From Syntrophaceae bacterium (GTDB lineage Bacteria; Desulfobacterota; Syntrophia; Syntrophales; UBA2185): 64,000 bases of DNA. The notes below the pieces were generated by a model, which saw only the letters and a program-made list of their open reading frames with translations, searched no databases and was not told the DNA's origin. The DNA lies in NCBI GenBank assembly GCA_003153775.1, contig PMBI01000050.1, positions 191,325-255,324 of the forward strand, in the 5' to 3' direction. Position 1 is the stretch's first letter; the number at the start of each line of letters is the position of its first letter. Position numbers and translations under genes: made by a program. Positions 21,769 through 32,086 of this stretch are shown piece after piece.

Positions 21769-21796
21769 CTTATATATAAAAAATCAGATTTGTCAA
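21769..21796 (-). promoter_or_regulatory. Sigma70-like promoter for the Val-leader/ilvBN copy 2 transcript
   Basis: Minus strand TTGACA-N16-TATAAG. Confidence 0.65.
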
Positions 21797-21814
21797 GCAA
21801 TTTTTAGGCTTTCG

Positions 21815-23860
21815 TCATTCACGGGGACCGTCCTTATTGAGATTGCTGGTTTCCTCCTGCGTTTCCTTGATCTCTATAGGTACAGCACGAGTCCCTGTCG
21901 TACCCTCGAGAAAGCTCTCGAATATGGCATCCTGGGTAGAGCGTGTAGCCGGAATGCCCGTGTGAGGTTCCACCTTGATGAAAACGATTCCGTCCGGCAC
22001 GGGAAAAACTTCCCTGGGCCTTCCTTGCAGGGCCTTTTCCATAAAATAGAGCCAAATGGGAGCAGCCGCCCTGCCTCCTACTTCTTCTCTGCCGAGTGAG
22101 GTTTCCTGGTCAAAGCCAACCCATACCCCGGCCACGAGAGACGGTGTAAAGCCTATGAACCAGGCATCCCTCGTATCATCTGTCGTTCCCGTCTTGGCTG
22201 CCACGGGCCTGCCGATGCTCTTTACCCTTCTGCCTGTGCCGCTTTCCACGACATCCTGCATGACATAGGACGTCATGAATGCTATGCGCGGGTCAATCAC
22301 ATCCTCACTTCTTACCTGGGTCTCTTCAAAGACATGACCCGTCCGATCAACGATCTTCTTGATGAAAAAAGGAACGACCCTCTTGCCTTGATTTGCCAGG
22401 ACACCGTATCCCCTTATCATTTCCTGCAGGGTGACCCCCGACGTACCCAGGGCCAGAGAGAGGTTCTTTGACAGGGGAGAAGTTATCCCCATATTCGTGG
22501 CATAAGCAGCGGCATAGTCGACACCGATCTCCTGGAGAATCTTTATCGTAATGATATTTCGTGACTGCACGAGGGCGTTTCTAAGCGTGGTCGGCCCATT
22601 AAATTTACCATCGAAATTTCTCGGTTTCCAGAAACCGTCAGGAGATGATCTGTCTTCATACACAATGGGGGCGTCCAGTATGCGCGTTGACGGTGTCATC
22701 CCCTTGTCGAAAGCGGCCGTGTATATGAATGGCTTAAATGCCGATCCCGGCTGCCTCCGCGACTGGGTGGCACGGTTGAATTCACTCTTTTTGAAATCCC
22801 TGCCTCCCACCATAGCTGTGATAGCACCGGTCTTCACCTCCATACAGAGAAGAGCCCCCTGAACGAGCCCCTTCTCATACTTCTCGCGGTCTTCCAATTC
22901 TTGAAGACCCCTTTCTACTGCGTCCCGTGCCGCCTTCTGCATTTCTATGTTAAGGGTCGTGTAGACCTCAAGGCCTTCCCTGTACAACACGTCGCTCCCG
23001 TATTTTTCCAGAATGTATTTCCGGATGTTTTCGACAAAATAAGGGGCGATTTTTTCTTTAGGTCTGATGGACTTGAGGGCTATAGGCGCTGCAAGTGCCC
23101 GCTCTTTCTCTGCTGCGGTGATGTATTCGTCTTCTACCATCCTCTCAAGCACGTATGCCTGTCTCTGGCGGGCACGGTCGAAATGAAGGAAAGGAGAATA
23201 GCTGCTCGGCGCCTTGGGAAGACCGGCCAGGAGTGAGGCTTCCGCGAGGTTCAGATGTCTCGCGCTTTTTCCAAAATATCCTTGTGATGCCGCCTCAATG
23301 CCGTAAGTGCCGTGTCCTAAATATATGTGGTTGAGGTATAAGTTCATGATTTCGTCTTTGGAAAGATACTTGTCAATCTTATAGGCTAAGATGGCCTCCT
23401 TGATTTTTCTCACGTAGCTTCTTTCCGAAGACAGATAAAGGGACTTAGCCACCTGCTGTGTTATCGTGCTTCCGCCCTGAACTATGCGACCGGCTTCGAT
23501 ATTCTTATAGAAAGCCCTTGTCATGCTCACCAAATCAAAGCCGGTATGCTGATAAAATCTCGCGTCTTCCGCGGCGACAAAGGCCTGAACGACCACCTTT
23601 GGAACGTCGGAGAGCTTAATGATTTTTCTATCTTCCATGAAGAATTCATCGATTAATTCATTATTGTCTGCGTACACCCGCGTGGCGATGCTGGGACGGT
23701 AATCCTTTAAGGCGGCTATGCTGGGCAATTCCTGGTGAAGCACGTAGTACAAGATACTGCTTACGATGATTGCCAGAACAACAAGGCACAGTGTGGCTAC
23801 CAGCAATACTGTGCCAAGGCGTGAGCGTTTAGGTTGCGTTTTCTTGTCCCTTGGTCTCAT
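21815..23860 (-). CDS. mrcA: Penicillin-binding protein 1A
   Basis: EDARFYQHTGFD, GGSTITQQVAKSLYLS (transglycosylase); RQPGSAFKPFIY, AAKTGTTDDTRDAWFIGFTP (transpeptidase). Confidence 0.95.
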   Translation of the reverse strand: MRPRDKKTQPKRSRLGTVLLVATLCLVVLAIIVSSILYYVLHQELPSIAALKDYRPSIATRVYADNNELIDEFFMEDRKIIKLSDVPKVVVQAFVAAEDARFYQHTGFDLVSMTRAFYKNIEAGRIVQGGSTITQQVAKSLYLSSERSYVRKIKEAILAYKIDKYLSKDEIMNLYLNHIYLGHGTYGIEAASQGYFGKSARHLNLAEASLLAGLPKAPSSYSPFLHFDRARQRQAYVLERMVEDEYITAAEKERALAAPIALKSIRPKEKIAPYFVENIRKYILEKYGSDVLYREGLEVYTTLNIEMQKAARDAVERGLQELEDREKYEKGLVQGALLCMEVKTGAITAMVGGRDFKKSEFNRATQSRRQPGSAFKPFIYTAAFDKGMTPSTRILDAPIVYEDRSSPDGFWKPRNFDGKFNGPTTLRNALVQSRNIITIKILQEIGVDYAAAYATNMGITSPLSKNLSLALGTSGVTLQEMIRGYGVLANQGKRVVPFFIKKIVDRTGHVFEETQVRSEDVIDPRIAFMTSYVMQDVVESGTGRRVKSIGRPVAAKTGTTDDTRDAWFIGFTPSLVAGVWVGFDQETSLGREEVGGRAAAPIWLYFMEKALQGRPREVFPVPDGIVFIKVEPHTGIPATRSTQDAIFESFLEGTTGTRAVPIEIKETQEETSNLNKDGPRE

Positions 23861-24627
23861 ATTTCCTTTTGATCGTCTTTCAAATCTTCCTCCTTGGGGC
23901 GCTTCTTCTCGGCGAGCTTGGCTACGATTATACCAATCTCATAAAGGCCCATCAAGGGCACAGCCATGATGATCTGGGTGATCGCATCAGGGGAAGGCGT
24001 CAGGATTGCAGCGGCGATAAATATTATGAGTATGGCGTAACGCCTGTTTCGCGACAACATTTTTGAATTTACAACGCCGATTTTGGCCAAGAAGAAGATA
24101 ACGACAGGGAGTTCAAAGGACAAACCAAACGCAAGCAGCAGCTTCAGGGAGAAAGAAAGATACTCCCGCAGTGAAAGCATGGGCCTGAGAAAGTCCGATG
24201 AAAATTCCACAAAGAAACCGAATGCCGGAGGAAGGGCAAGGTAATATCCGAATAGTATGCCGCAAATAAACAGAGTGGTGGAAGAGATAACGAAGGGAAG
24301 CATATATTTCTTCTCTGTCTTATAAAGGCCGGGTGAGATGAATTTCCACAGTTGGTAAAGGATGTAGGGGCTTGTAAGAAAAAGGGACGCATAGAAAGAG
24401 ATTTTCATGTAGTTGAAAAACGCCTCGGGCAGGCTGGTGTATATCATGTAGCTGTTCGGAGGCAGGACCCGGTGCAGAGGTCTTGTAATAATCTGGAACA
24501 GCCATTCCTTAAAATACCAACAGACGCCGAAACCGATAGCTGCTGCAATCATTATGCGGATGATTCTGGTCCGCAATTCCTCGAGATGAGCGGTAAACGG
24601 CATTTTTTCTTCTACAGGGTCTTCCAT
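23857..24627 (-). CDS. tatC: Sec-independent protein translocase TatC
   Basis: MPFTAHLEELRTRIIR; GLSFELPVVIFFLAKIGVV. Confidence 0.96.
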   Translation of the reverse strand: MEDPVEEKMPFTAHLEELRTRIIRIMIAAAIGFGVCWYFKEWLFQIITRPLHRVLPPNSYMIYTSLPEAFFNYMKISFYASLFLTSPYILYQLWKFISPGLYKTEKKYMLPFVISSTTLFICGILFGYYLALPPAFGFFVEFSSDFLRPMLSLREYLSFSLKLLLAFGLSFELPVVIFFLAKIGVVNSKMLSRNRRYAILIIFIAAAILTPSPDAITQIIMAVPLMGLYEIGIIVAKLAEKKRPKEEDLKDDQKEI

Positions 24628-24684
24628 AGATTAAGTATCAGCGTCTCCTTTTATAATAAATTGATTCTAAGTTGATTTGTGAAT

Positions 24685-25002
24685 TCAAGATTGAGCTTTA
24701 AAAGTGGAATCTTTTTGGGGGGGTTCTCTTCTATCGTCTCTACCATGCGGCGACGACTTATGATCATCATGATCGCTTTCCTTACCAAAGAGCAGTGAAT
24801 CTTTAAAGTCATTTACTTCTTTCTTGACATCATCGGGCTTGAGGGTGTCCTTGATGTTGTCCGTCACATCGTCGGCCGCCCGACGAAATTCGGAGAGACC
24901 TTTGCCGAGGGATTTGGCAAGATCCGGCAGCTTCTTGGGACCCACGACGATCAATGCGATAACTGCTATTACGATGAGCTCAGGCAAACCGATCCCGAAC
25001 AT
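24685..25002 (-). CDS. Tat translocase TatA/TatB
   Basis: [42 protein letters not shown]. Confidence 0.94.
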   Translation of the reverse strand: MFGIGLPELIVIAVIALIVVGPKKLPDLAKSLGKGLSEFRRAADDVTDNIKDTLKPDDVKKEVNDFKDSLLFGKESDHDDHKSSPHGRDDRREPPQKDSTFKAQS

Positions 25003-25178
25003 GATTTCAACCTCTTATTCGCTTAATCGCCTTGAATATATATCTATTTGTACATTTGTCAATGTTTTTCCAAGGACAGATAACGCCGTCTTCGCGCTTG
25101 GAAAATTTTTGCGTTCTCATTGCTTTTGTGCTAAAAGCTTGTGCCTGTGTAGAAAAACCCTTGCAGGGATGGTGACCA

Positions 25179-26234
25179 ATGTCTCGAAAAACGGGTATTG
25201 TTAGGGATGAAAGGTATTTGAGGCATGACGCCGGATTCGGACATCCCGAATCGCCAGAGAGGCTTGGAGCGACCTACGCGATGCTTGATGCCCCTGATAT
25301 GGCCGGACAGTTTGTCGAAATTGAGCCGCGTTATGCCACCCATGAAGAGATTGGGATGATTCATTCTCTTTCTTACATAAGTCTTGTCGCCTCCACTGCG
25401 GGGAAGATATTTGTTCCCCTTGATCCCGATACGGCTGCCACACCGGAATCATATGATGTTGCGAAGCTGGCGGTGGGAGGGCTGTTTAACGCCATTGACA
25501 GCGTTGTATCGGGTGAAGTCGACAATGCCTTTGCCTTTGTCAGACCTCCCGGACATCACGCGGGAGTATCCAATGCTGCCGGCTTCTGCCTCTTCAATAA
25601 TATTGCCATAGGCGCCATGCATGCTATTGCCAAGCACAAGATGGAGAGGATTCTGGTAGTCGACTGGGATCTTCACCACGGGAACGGCACCCAGGCGCAG
25701 TTCTATGAGGACCCGAGGGTTTTGTATTTCTCAACGCATCAGTATCCATATTATCCGGGTACAGGCGCCATAGAAGAAATCGGACGGGGGAAGGGTATCG
25801 GCTACAATATCAATATACCCTTGAGACCAGGCACAGACAGCGCTCAGTACGTCAAGATTTTTAAAAAGATTATCTATCCCGTCTCCGTGAAGTTTAAGCC
25901 CGAGCTGGTTCTCATCTCAGCCGGTTTCGATCCTTATTATAAGGACCCTCTCGGAGGAATGAAGGTTACGCCCGCCGGATTTGCCTGTCTGACGCGTATT
26001 CTCATGGATATTGCCGATAAGTGCTGCGGTGGAAAAGTGGTTGCAACCCTTGAAGGCGGATATCATATCAGTGGGCTCGCAGAGTCGATAAAAGCGGTAC
26101 TTATCGAAATGAGGGACGGTACGCATGTGAAGGATGATGAGCTGGAGCGAATTGCAAATGAGGCAGACAGCAATACGGATCCCGTCATCAAGAAAGTGAT
26201 TGATCAGATAAATCCTTACTGGCGGCTGTCATGA
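25179..26234 (+). CDS. Histone deacetylase/AcuC/AphA superfamily hydrolase
   Basis: RPPGHHAG; VDWDLHHGNGTQAQFYEDPRVLYFSTHQYPYYPGTG; SAGFDPYYKDPLGG. Confidence 0.93.
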   Translation: MSRKTGIVRDERYLRHDAGFGHPESPERLGATYAMLDAPDMAGQFVEIEPRYATHEEIGMIHSLSYISLVASTAGKIFVPLDPDTAATPESYDVAKLAVGGLFNAIDSVVSGEVDNAFAFVRPPGHHAGVSNAAGFCLFNNIAIGAMHAIAKHKMERILVVDWDLHHGNGTQAQFYEDPRVLYFSTHQYPYYPGTGAIEEIGRGKGIGYNINIPLRPGTDSAQYVKIFKKIIYPVSVKFKPELVLISAGFDPYYKDPLGGMKVTPAGFACLTRILMDIADKCCGGKVVATLEGGYHISGLAESIKAVLIEMRDGTHVKDDELERIANEADSNTDPVIKKVIDQINPYWRLS

Positions 26235-26264
26235 GTTCATTCTTGCGGTTATGAGGATGCGGCG

Positions 26265-26552
26265 TTGAAAATCACAAAAGAAGAAGTTGAATACGTTGCT
26301 CATCTGGCGAGGCTTGATTTCAGAGAAGAAGAGAAGGTGAAATTTACCTCACAGCTAAATGATATCCTGATGTATATGGATAAGTTGAATGAAGCAGACA
26401 CAGCCGGCATTGAACCGATGAGTCATGCCATTGCCCTTCAGAATGCCTTCAGAGAAGATACTGTCAAAGATTCCCTCAGCCATGAACTCTCCCTGTCCAA
26501 CGCACCCGAAGCAAGGGGCCCGTTTTTCCGGGTGCCGAAAGTCATAGAATAG
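26265..26552 (+). CDS. gatC: Asp/Glu-tRNA(Asn/Gln) amidotransferase subunit C (TTG start)
   Basis: VEYVAHLARLDFREEEKVKFTSQLNDIL; followed by gatA, gatB. Confidence 0.93.
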   Translation: MKITKEEVEYVAHLARLDFREEEKVKFTSQLNDILMYMDKLNEADTAGIEPMSHAIALQNAFREDTVKDSLSHELSLSNAPEARGPFFRVPKVIE

Positions 26553-26561
26553 CGGGGCGGC

Positions 26562-28019
26562 ATGGAACTCCATCAGTTGACAATTCACGAGTTGCAGAAA
26601 TTGATCAGGTCGAAAGAGGTAAATTCCTCGGATATAGTCAAATCCGTATTCAAGAGGATTGACGCCGTAGAAGGCAGTGTTCATGCATATATCACCCTGA
26701 TGAAGGAACATGCATTTGAAGAGGCCGCCAAAGCAGACCGCTGTATCAGGGAAGGAAACATCCGTGCGCTGACGGGAATACCCGTAGCCCTCAAAGATAT
26801 CGTCTGTACGAAAGGTTTCTTGACGACCTGCGGGTCCCGCATCCTGCATAACTTTATCCCGCCTTACGATGCCACGGTGGTGGAGAAATTGAAGGAAGCC
26901 GGCGCAGTGTTCACAGGCAAGACGAATATGGATGAATTTGCCATGGGTTCATCCACGGAGACCTCATATTTTGGGATAACGAAAAATCCCTGGGCCCTCG
27001 ACAGGATACCCGGCGGGTCGAGCGGCGGGTCCGCCGCCGCCGTGGCCGCTGACCTTTGCATTGCCTCCATCGGTTCCGATACAGGCGGCTCCATCAGGCA
27101 GCCCGCAGCTTTATGCGGTGTGGTGGGAATGAAACCGACCTACGGAAGGGTATCCAGGTACGGACTCATTGCCTTTGCCTCCTCCCTGGATCAGATTGGT
27201 CCTTTTACAAAAGATGTTGAAGACTGCGCCATCATGATGAATGTTATCGCCGGCCATGACCCGAGAGAGTCTACATCTGTGCCCCTGGACGTGCCTGATT
27301 ACACGGCATTCCTCTCACGGGGGATTGACGGCTTCAAAGTGGGGATTCCGAAGGAGTACTTCATCGAAGGCATTGACCCGGAGATAACGGAGGCCATGAG
27401 AGGGGCCATGAAGGCCATCGAGGGCTTGGGAGCAACTTGTGTCGAGATATCCCTTCCCCATACGGAATATTGCCTGGCCGTGTATTACATCATTGCCCCC
27501 GCAGAGGCCAGTTCCAATCTGGCCCGGTATGACGGTGTGAAGTACGGATTCCGGGCGGACGACTGCAAAGACCTTTTGGATATGTATAAGAAGACACGTT
27601 CCGCAGGTTTCGGGGCCGAGGTAAAAAGGCGGATAATGATAGGGACGTACGCGCTGTCTTCCGGCTATTACGATGCCTACTATAAGAAGGCTTCCCAGGT
27701 GCGGGCGTTGATTAAGCGGGATTTTGAAGAGGCATGGAAACATTGTGACGTAATCCTTACGCCGACAACCCCCACGCCTGCATTCAAGATCGGCGAGAAG
27801 ATTGATGATCCCCTGCAAATGTACCTCTCCGATATATTCACCATATCAACAAACCTGGCTGGTATACCGGGCATATCCGTGCCGTGCGGGTTTACACGGC
27901 AAGGACTCCCTATAGGAGCCCAGTTCCTGGCAGGGCATTTTGAAGAAGGAAAATTGATTCAAATTGCCGCTGCATTTGAAAAGCAGGCAAACCTAAAGCA
28001 GAGGAGACCGAATCTCTGA
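26562..28019 (+). CDS. gatA: Asp/Glu-tRNA(Asn/Gln) amidotransferase subunit A
   Basis: Amidase signature [36 protein letters not shown]. Confidence 0.97.
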   Translation: MELHQLTIHELQKLIRSKEVNSSDIVKSVFKRIDAVEGSVHAYITLMKEHAFEEAAKADRCIREGNIRALTGIPVALKDIVCTKGFLTTCGSRILHNFIPPYDATVVEKLKEAGAVFTGKTNMDEFAMGSSTETSYFGITKNPWALDRIPGGSSGGSAAAVAADLCIASIGSDTGGSIRQPAALCGVVGMKPTYGRVSRYGLIAFASSLDQIGPFTKDVEDCAIMMNVIAGHDPRESTSVPLDVPDYTAFLSRGIDGFKVGIPKEYFIEGIDPEITEAMRGAMKAIEGLGATCVEISLPHTEYCLAVYYIIAPAEASSNLARYDGVKYGFRADDCKDLLDMYKKTRSAGFGAEVKRRIMIGTYALSSGYYDAYYKKASQVRALIKRDFEEAWKHCDVILTPTTPTPAFKIGEKIDDPLQMYLSDIFTISTNLAGIPGISVPCGFTRQGLPIGAQFLAGHFEEGKLIQIAAAFEKQANLKQRRPNL

Positions 28020-29452
28020 TGGCATATGAACCGGTAATAGGGCTGGAAATACATGCCCAGCTTCTTACTAAATCAAAAATATTCTGCAGCTGCTCAACAT
28101 TGTTCGGGGCGGAGCCCAATACCCACACCTGTGCCATATGCCTGGGGATGCCCGGTGTCCTTCCCGTCTTGAATAGGACTGTGGTTGAGTATACGATTAA
28201 AATGGCGCTCGCGACCAACTGCGCCATAAACGAGTCATGTAATTTCGCGAGGAAGAACTATTTCTATCCCGACCTTCCCAAAGGGTATCAGATATCCCAG
28301 TACGCCCAGCCTCTTTCCGAACACGGATATGTCGATATTGAACAGAACGAAGGAAAAAAGAGGATCGGCATAACGCGGATCCACATGGAGGAAGATGCAG
28401 GCAAAATGATTCACGATGAGCATCTGCCGTCGAGTTACATTGATCTTAACAGGACAGGGGTGCCGCTCATTGAGATTGTCAGTGAGCCGGATATGAGAAG
28501 CTCCGAGGAGGCCTCTGCCTATTTGAAAAGACTGCACGAAATACTCGTTTATCTGGAGATCTGTGACGGGAATATGGAAGAGGGGAGCTTCCGCTGTGAC
28601 GCCAATGTATCCATCAGGCCAAGAGGAGAAAACGCCTTCGGTACACGCACAGAACTGAAAAATATGAATTCCTTCAGAAATGTTCAGCGTGCCCTGGACT
28701 ATGAAATCAAACGGCAGCAGTATATCCTGGAGAGCGGCCAGGCGGTGATCCAGGAAACCAGGCTGTGGGATGATTCACAAGGGGTTACCCTATCCATGCG
28801 GGGAAAAGAAGAGGCCCACGATTACCGATATTTTCCCGATCCCGATCTGGTTCCTATAGTAATCGATGAGTCATGGGTGGCGGAAGTCAGAAAGAACCTT
28901 CCTGAACTTCCTCTGGCGAAACGGGAGCGGTTTATGAGAGATTATCAACTCCCTTCCTATGACGCCGGTGTATTAACGTCAAGCCGAGTACTCGCTGATT
29001 ACTTTGAAGATGTGGCCAACCTTTCCGGAAAGCCGAAAGCTGCGAGCAACTGGGTAATGGGGGACATCCTCCGATTCCTCAATGAGGAAAAGCGCGATAT
29101 AAAAGATTGTCCCATTCTTCCACAGTCACTCGCGGAAATGATTCAGCTCATTGAAAATGGGACCATCAGCGGGAAGATGGCCAAGGATATTATTGAAGAG
29201 ATGTACAGGACAGGCAAGCCGCCCACGACGATCATTGAAGAGAAGGGTATGGTTCAGATTACCGATGAGGCTGCGCTTGCTAAAACTATCGCCGAGATCC
29301 TGGCGGCAAATACGGCGCAGGTTGAACAGTACCGGGGCGGGAAAGAGAAGGTCTTTGGCTATTTTGTGGGTCAGGTAATGAAAGCGACCAAGGGAAAGGC
29401 CAATCCCCAGCTCATCAATGACCTTCTGAAAAAGATGTTAACAGCGTCGTAA
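28019..29452 (+). CDS. gatB: Asp/Glu-tRNA(Asn/Gln) amidotransferase subunit B
   Basis: [36 protein letters not shown]. Confidence 0.97.
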   Translation: MAYEPVIGLEIHAQLLTKSKIFCSCSTLFGAEPNTHTCAICLGMPGVLPVLNRTVVEYTIKMALATNCAINESCNFARKNYFYPDLPKGYQISQYAQPLSEHGYVDIEQNEGKKRIGITRIHMEEDAGKMIHDEHLPSSYIDLNRTGVPLIEIVSEPDMRSSEEASAYLKRLHEILVYLEICDGNMEEGSFRCDANVSIRPRGENAFGTRTELKNMNSFRNVQRALDYEIKRQQYILESGQAVIQETRLWDDSQGVTLSMRGKEEAHDYRYFPDPDLVPIVIDESWVAEVRKNLPELPLAKRERFMRDYQLPSYDAGVLTSSRVLADYFEDVANLSGKPKAASNWVMGDILRFLNEEKRDIKDCPILPQSLAEMIQLIENGTISGKMAKDIIEEMYRTGKPPTTIIEEKGMVQITDEAALAKTIAEILAANTAQVEQYRGGKEKVFGYFVGQVMKATKGKANPQLINDLLKKMLTAS

Positions 29453-29564
29453 TCATCCGGAGCCTTGGTGATAATATTTCTCAGAATGGTTATTTTATCG
29501 TTGCGAGGCTACATAGAGCAGACGAAGCAATCTTCTTTTCATCTCAAGAGGGAAAACTTATAAG

Positions 29565-30620
29565 ATGGGCAGTGCCGTCAGGACGATTTTCTGGAAAGAT
29601 GATGCGGTCGTAATGATCGACCAGAAGGCCCTTCCCCATGAAGAGCGCCACCTGACGCTTACTGACTACAAGGATGTCATCGCGGCAATCAAGGACCTGA
29701 CCGTCCGCGGCGCCCCGGCAATCGGGGTGGCTGCGGCAATGGGCATTGCGCTCGGCACGCTCCATCTTGCCGACTCATCAAGAGAAGACTTCAAGCGCGC
29801 GTTCCACAAAATCTGTGATCAGTTTTCGCAAACCCGCCCCACGGCAAGGAATCTCTTCTGGGCCATAGAGAGGATGAAAGCGCGTTTCAGCGAAGCGTTC
29901 TTAGCACCTACGGATCAGATCAAGAGGATTCTTGTAGAAGAAGCTATGCGCATCTGTGAGCAAGATATCGCTATAAATGAGAGAATCAGCATGAACGGAA
30001 GGTCGCTGATACAGGACGGCGATAATATCCTCACCCACTGCAATGCAGGCGCCTTGGCTACAGCGGGTTGCGGGACGGCACTCGGTGTCGTCAGTGCCGC
30101 CTGGGAGGAAGGGAAAAAGATACATGTCTTTGTCGATGAAACGCGACCCGTCCTCCAGGGAGCGCGACTCACAGCCTGGGAACTTATGAAAGAGAAGATA
30201 CCCGCCACGCTGATCACCGACAACATGGCAGGGTTCTTGATGAAGCAGGGAAGGGTCAGCAAGGTCATTGTCGGGGCGGACCGGATCGCCGCCAACGGTG
30301 ATGTGGCAAACAAGATCGGCACATATTCCCTCGCTGTCCTGGCAAAAGAACATGACATTCCTTTTTATGTGGCAGCGCCGTTATCTACCGTAGACGTGTC
30401 ACTGCAAAATGGTGATAAGATTCCCATCGAGGAAAGAGACGCGGAAGAGATCACGATGATTCGAGGAACAAGAGTGGCGCCTGAGGGCATGCATGTTTAT
30501 AATCCGGCCTTTGATGTTACTCCAAGCCGGTACATCACCGCTATTATAACCGAAGCAGGTGTTGTCTTTCCTCCTTATCGGGAAGGCATTGGAAAAATAG
30601 CACAGCGCCCTAAAAAATGA
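29565..30620 (+). CDS. mtnA: S-methyl-5-thioribose-1-phosphate isomerase
   Basis: [56 protein letters not shown]. Confidence 0.95.
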   Translation: MGSAVRTIFWKDDAVVMIDQKALPHEERHLTLTDYKDVIAAIKDLTVRGAPAIGVAAAMGIALGTLHLADSSREDFKRAFHKICDQFSQTRPTARNLFWAIERMKARFSEAFLAPTDQIKRILVEEAMRICEQDIAINERISMNGRSLIQDGDNILTHCNAGALATAGCGTALGVVSAAWEEGKKIHVFVDETRPVLQGARLTAWELMKEKIPATLITDNMAGFLMKQGRVSKVIVGADRIAANGDVANKIGTYSLAVLAKEHDIPFYVAAPLSTVDVSLQNGDKIPIEERDAEEITMIRGTRVAPEGMHVYNPAFDVTPSRYITAIITEAGVVFPPYREGIGKIAQRPKK

Positions 30621-30857
30621 TGAAAGAAGCCAAAAGGTCCTATAAGCGGTCTTACACATTTCACTCATGGTCTAAGGACATTTACGATAAATAAGAGAAA
30701 CATAGATGCAGCAAATGCTGAATAGCCGCCACCGTGATGAGCTGAATTCTAGGGGTTGTATCATACCAGAAATGTATTGAGTCCAATCACATAGCCGAAG
30801 ATTAAGATCATTAACTCTGTTCAAGAAACGTTTGTATATTGAAAGATAAAATAGATC

Positions 30858-30886
30858 TTGACTTTCAGCTTTGACCATACTAAAAT
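30858..30886 (+). promoter_or_regulatory. Sigma70-like promoter upstream of csp
   Basis: TTGACT-N17-TAAAAT. Confidence 0.55.
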
Positions 30887-30962
30887 AATTTCAACATTTG
30901 CGCCCCGTAGAAATGATAGGGTGCAGTAGAAGTTGGATCAGACATATTGAAGTGCAAAGGTT

Positions 30963-30997
30963 GGCCACCATGCCCTTTAGGTCTTGGTGGCCTTTTT
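30963..30997 (+). terminator. Terminator-like hairpin inside the csp 5' leader
   Basis: ggccacca-...-tggtggcc followed by ttttt, about 60 nt upstream of the csp start codon. Confidence 0.65.
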
Positions 30998-31056
30998 CTT
31001 TCTGTCAAAACTGCAATCCGACTTTGAGAAAATTTTGAGAAAGGAGGATTTAAGCG

Positions 31057-31257
31057 ATGGCAGAAGGTAAAGTAAAGTGGTTTAATGAGCAGAAGGGCTT
31101 CGGTTTCATCGAAAAGGATGACGGCGGTGATGTGTTTGTTCATCACAGCGCCATTCAGGGCGAGGGCTTCAAGACGTTATATGAAGGTCAGCGAGTGAGC
31201 TTCGACGTTCAGCAGGGCAAGAAAGGCCCGGCAGCAGACAACGTGAAGGCCCTGTAA
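31057..31257 (+). CDS. Cold-shock domain protein
   Basis: [30 protein letters not shown] (RNP1/RNP2). Confidence 0.97.
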   Translation: MAEGKVKWFNEQKGFGFIEKDDGGDVFVHHSAIQGEGFKTLYEGQRVSFDVQQGKKGPAADNVKAL

Positions 31258-31282
31258 GAGCACGATTGCCAGGAAACAAAAG

Positions 31283-31324
31283 AGGCACTCAAATATATAG
31301 GCAACTATAGACGAGTGCCTTTTG
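31283..31324 (+). terminator. Terminator downstream of csp
   Basis: aggcactc ... gagtgcct-ttt. Confidence 0.7.
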
Positions 31325-31441
31325 CTTTGTATAAGCTACACGTATTATCGTCCCATTTTGACTTATTTCAGTTACGAGTTGGGAGCTTCACAACCGACAA
31401 GTCCGGCTCCTTAGGCGGGCGGCTCAGATGCAGGAGATTAA

Positions 31442-32023
31442 ATGATGCACAAACTTTCAATTTCTCTTTTCGCGGCTGTCACTATTATTTTCATGATAGC
31501 CCTGAACTACGAATACAGATTTGTATTTGCAGGGGAAACCTCTTTATATCAAGAAGCCCGTGACAACAGAATAGACAAGGCCATAGTGAAATCCATAGTA
31601 TGGGCCACCGATGAAGAGATTCGCAGATTCGCCGAGATTATAGAGAAGAAATATGGCAGCCAAATCGCGCAGATTTCAAGAAAGTATTACGCTTCCCCGG
31701 AAGATATCAAGGCTATTGCTATTGTCGAATCTTTGACTGATGAGAATGCCGAGTCCAGTGCCGGCGCTGTAGGCCTGATGGGAGTCAAGCGAACGACAGG
31801 CAAGGAAATGGGTTTTGATGATGTCGAGGGTCCCCTAAATAACCTTAAGGCCGGAACAAAATACTACAAGATGTTGCTCAAAAAATTTAAGGACCGGGAA
31901 CTGGCCCTGGCAGCCTATAACCTTGGTCCGGGTGAAGTTGGAAACAGATTGAACAACGGATTTGACCCTGAAACAATCGCCTATATCTGGAAAATCAGAA
32001 GAGTGAGCCGCCTCGTTATTTAA
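31442..32023 (+). CDS. Lytic transglycosylase (SLT domain), N-terminal signal anchor
   Basis: IKAIAIVESLTDENAESSAGAVGLMGVKRTTGKEMG; ALAAYNLGPGEV. Confidence 0.85.
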   Translation: MMHKLSISLFAAVTIIFMIALNYEYRFVFAGETSLYQEARDNRIDKAIVKSIVWATDEEIRRFAEIIEKKYGSQIAQISRKYYASPEDIKAIAIVESLTDENAESSAGAVGLMGVKRTTGKEMGFDDVEGPLNNLKAGTKYYKMLLKKFKDRELALAAYNLGPGEVGNRLNNGFDPETIAYIWKIRRVSRLVI

Positions 32024-32086
32024 GATGTGATGGCGTCCCTTGCCCCAACTTTCTTCGGTCCCTTAACCATTTCCTTTTGATTTCAG

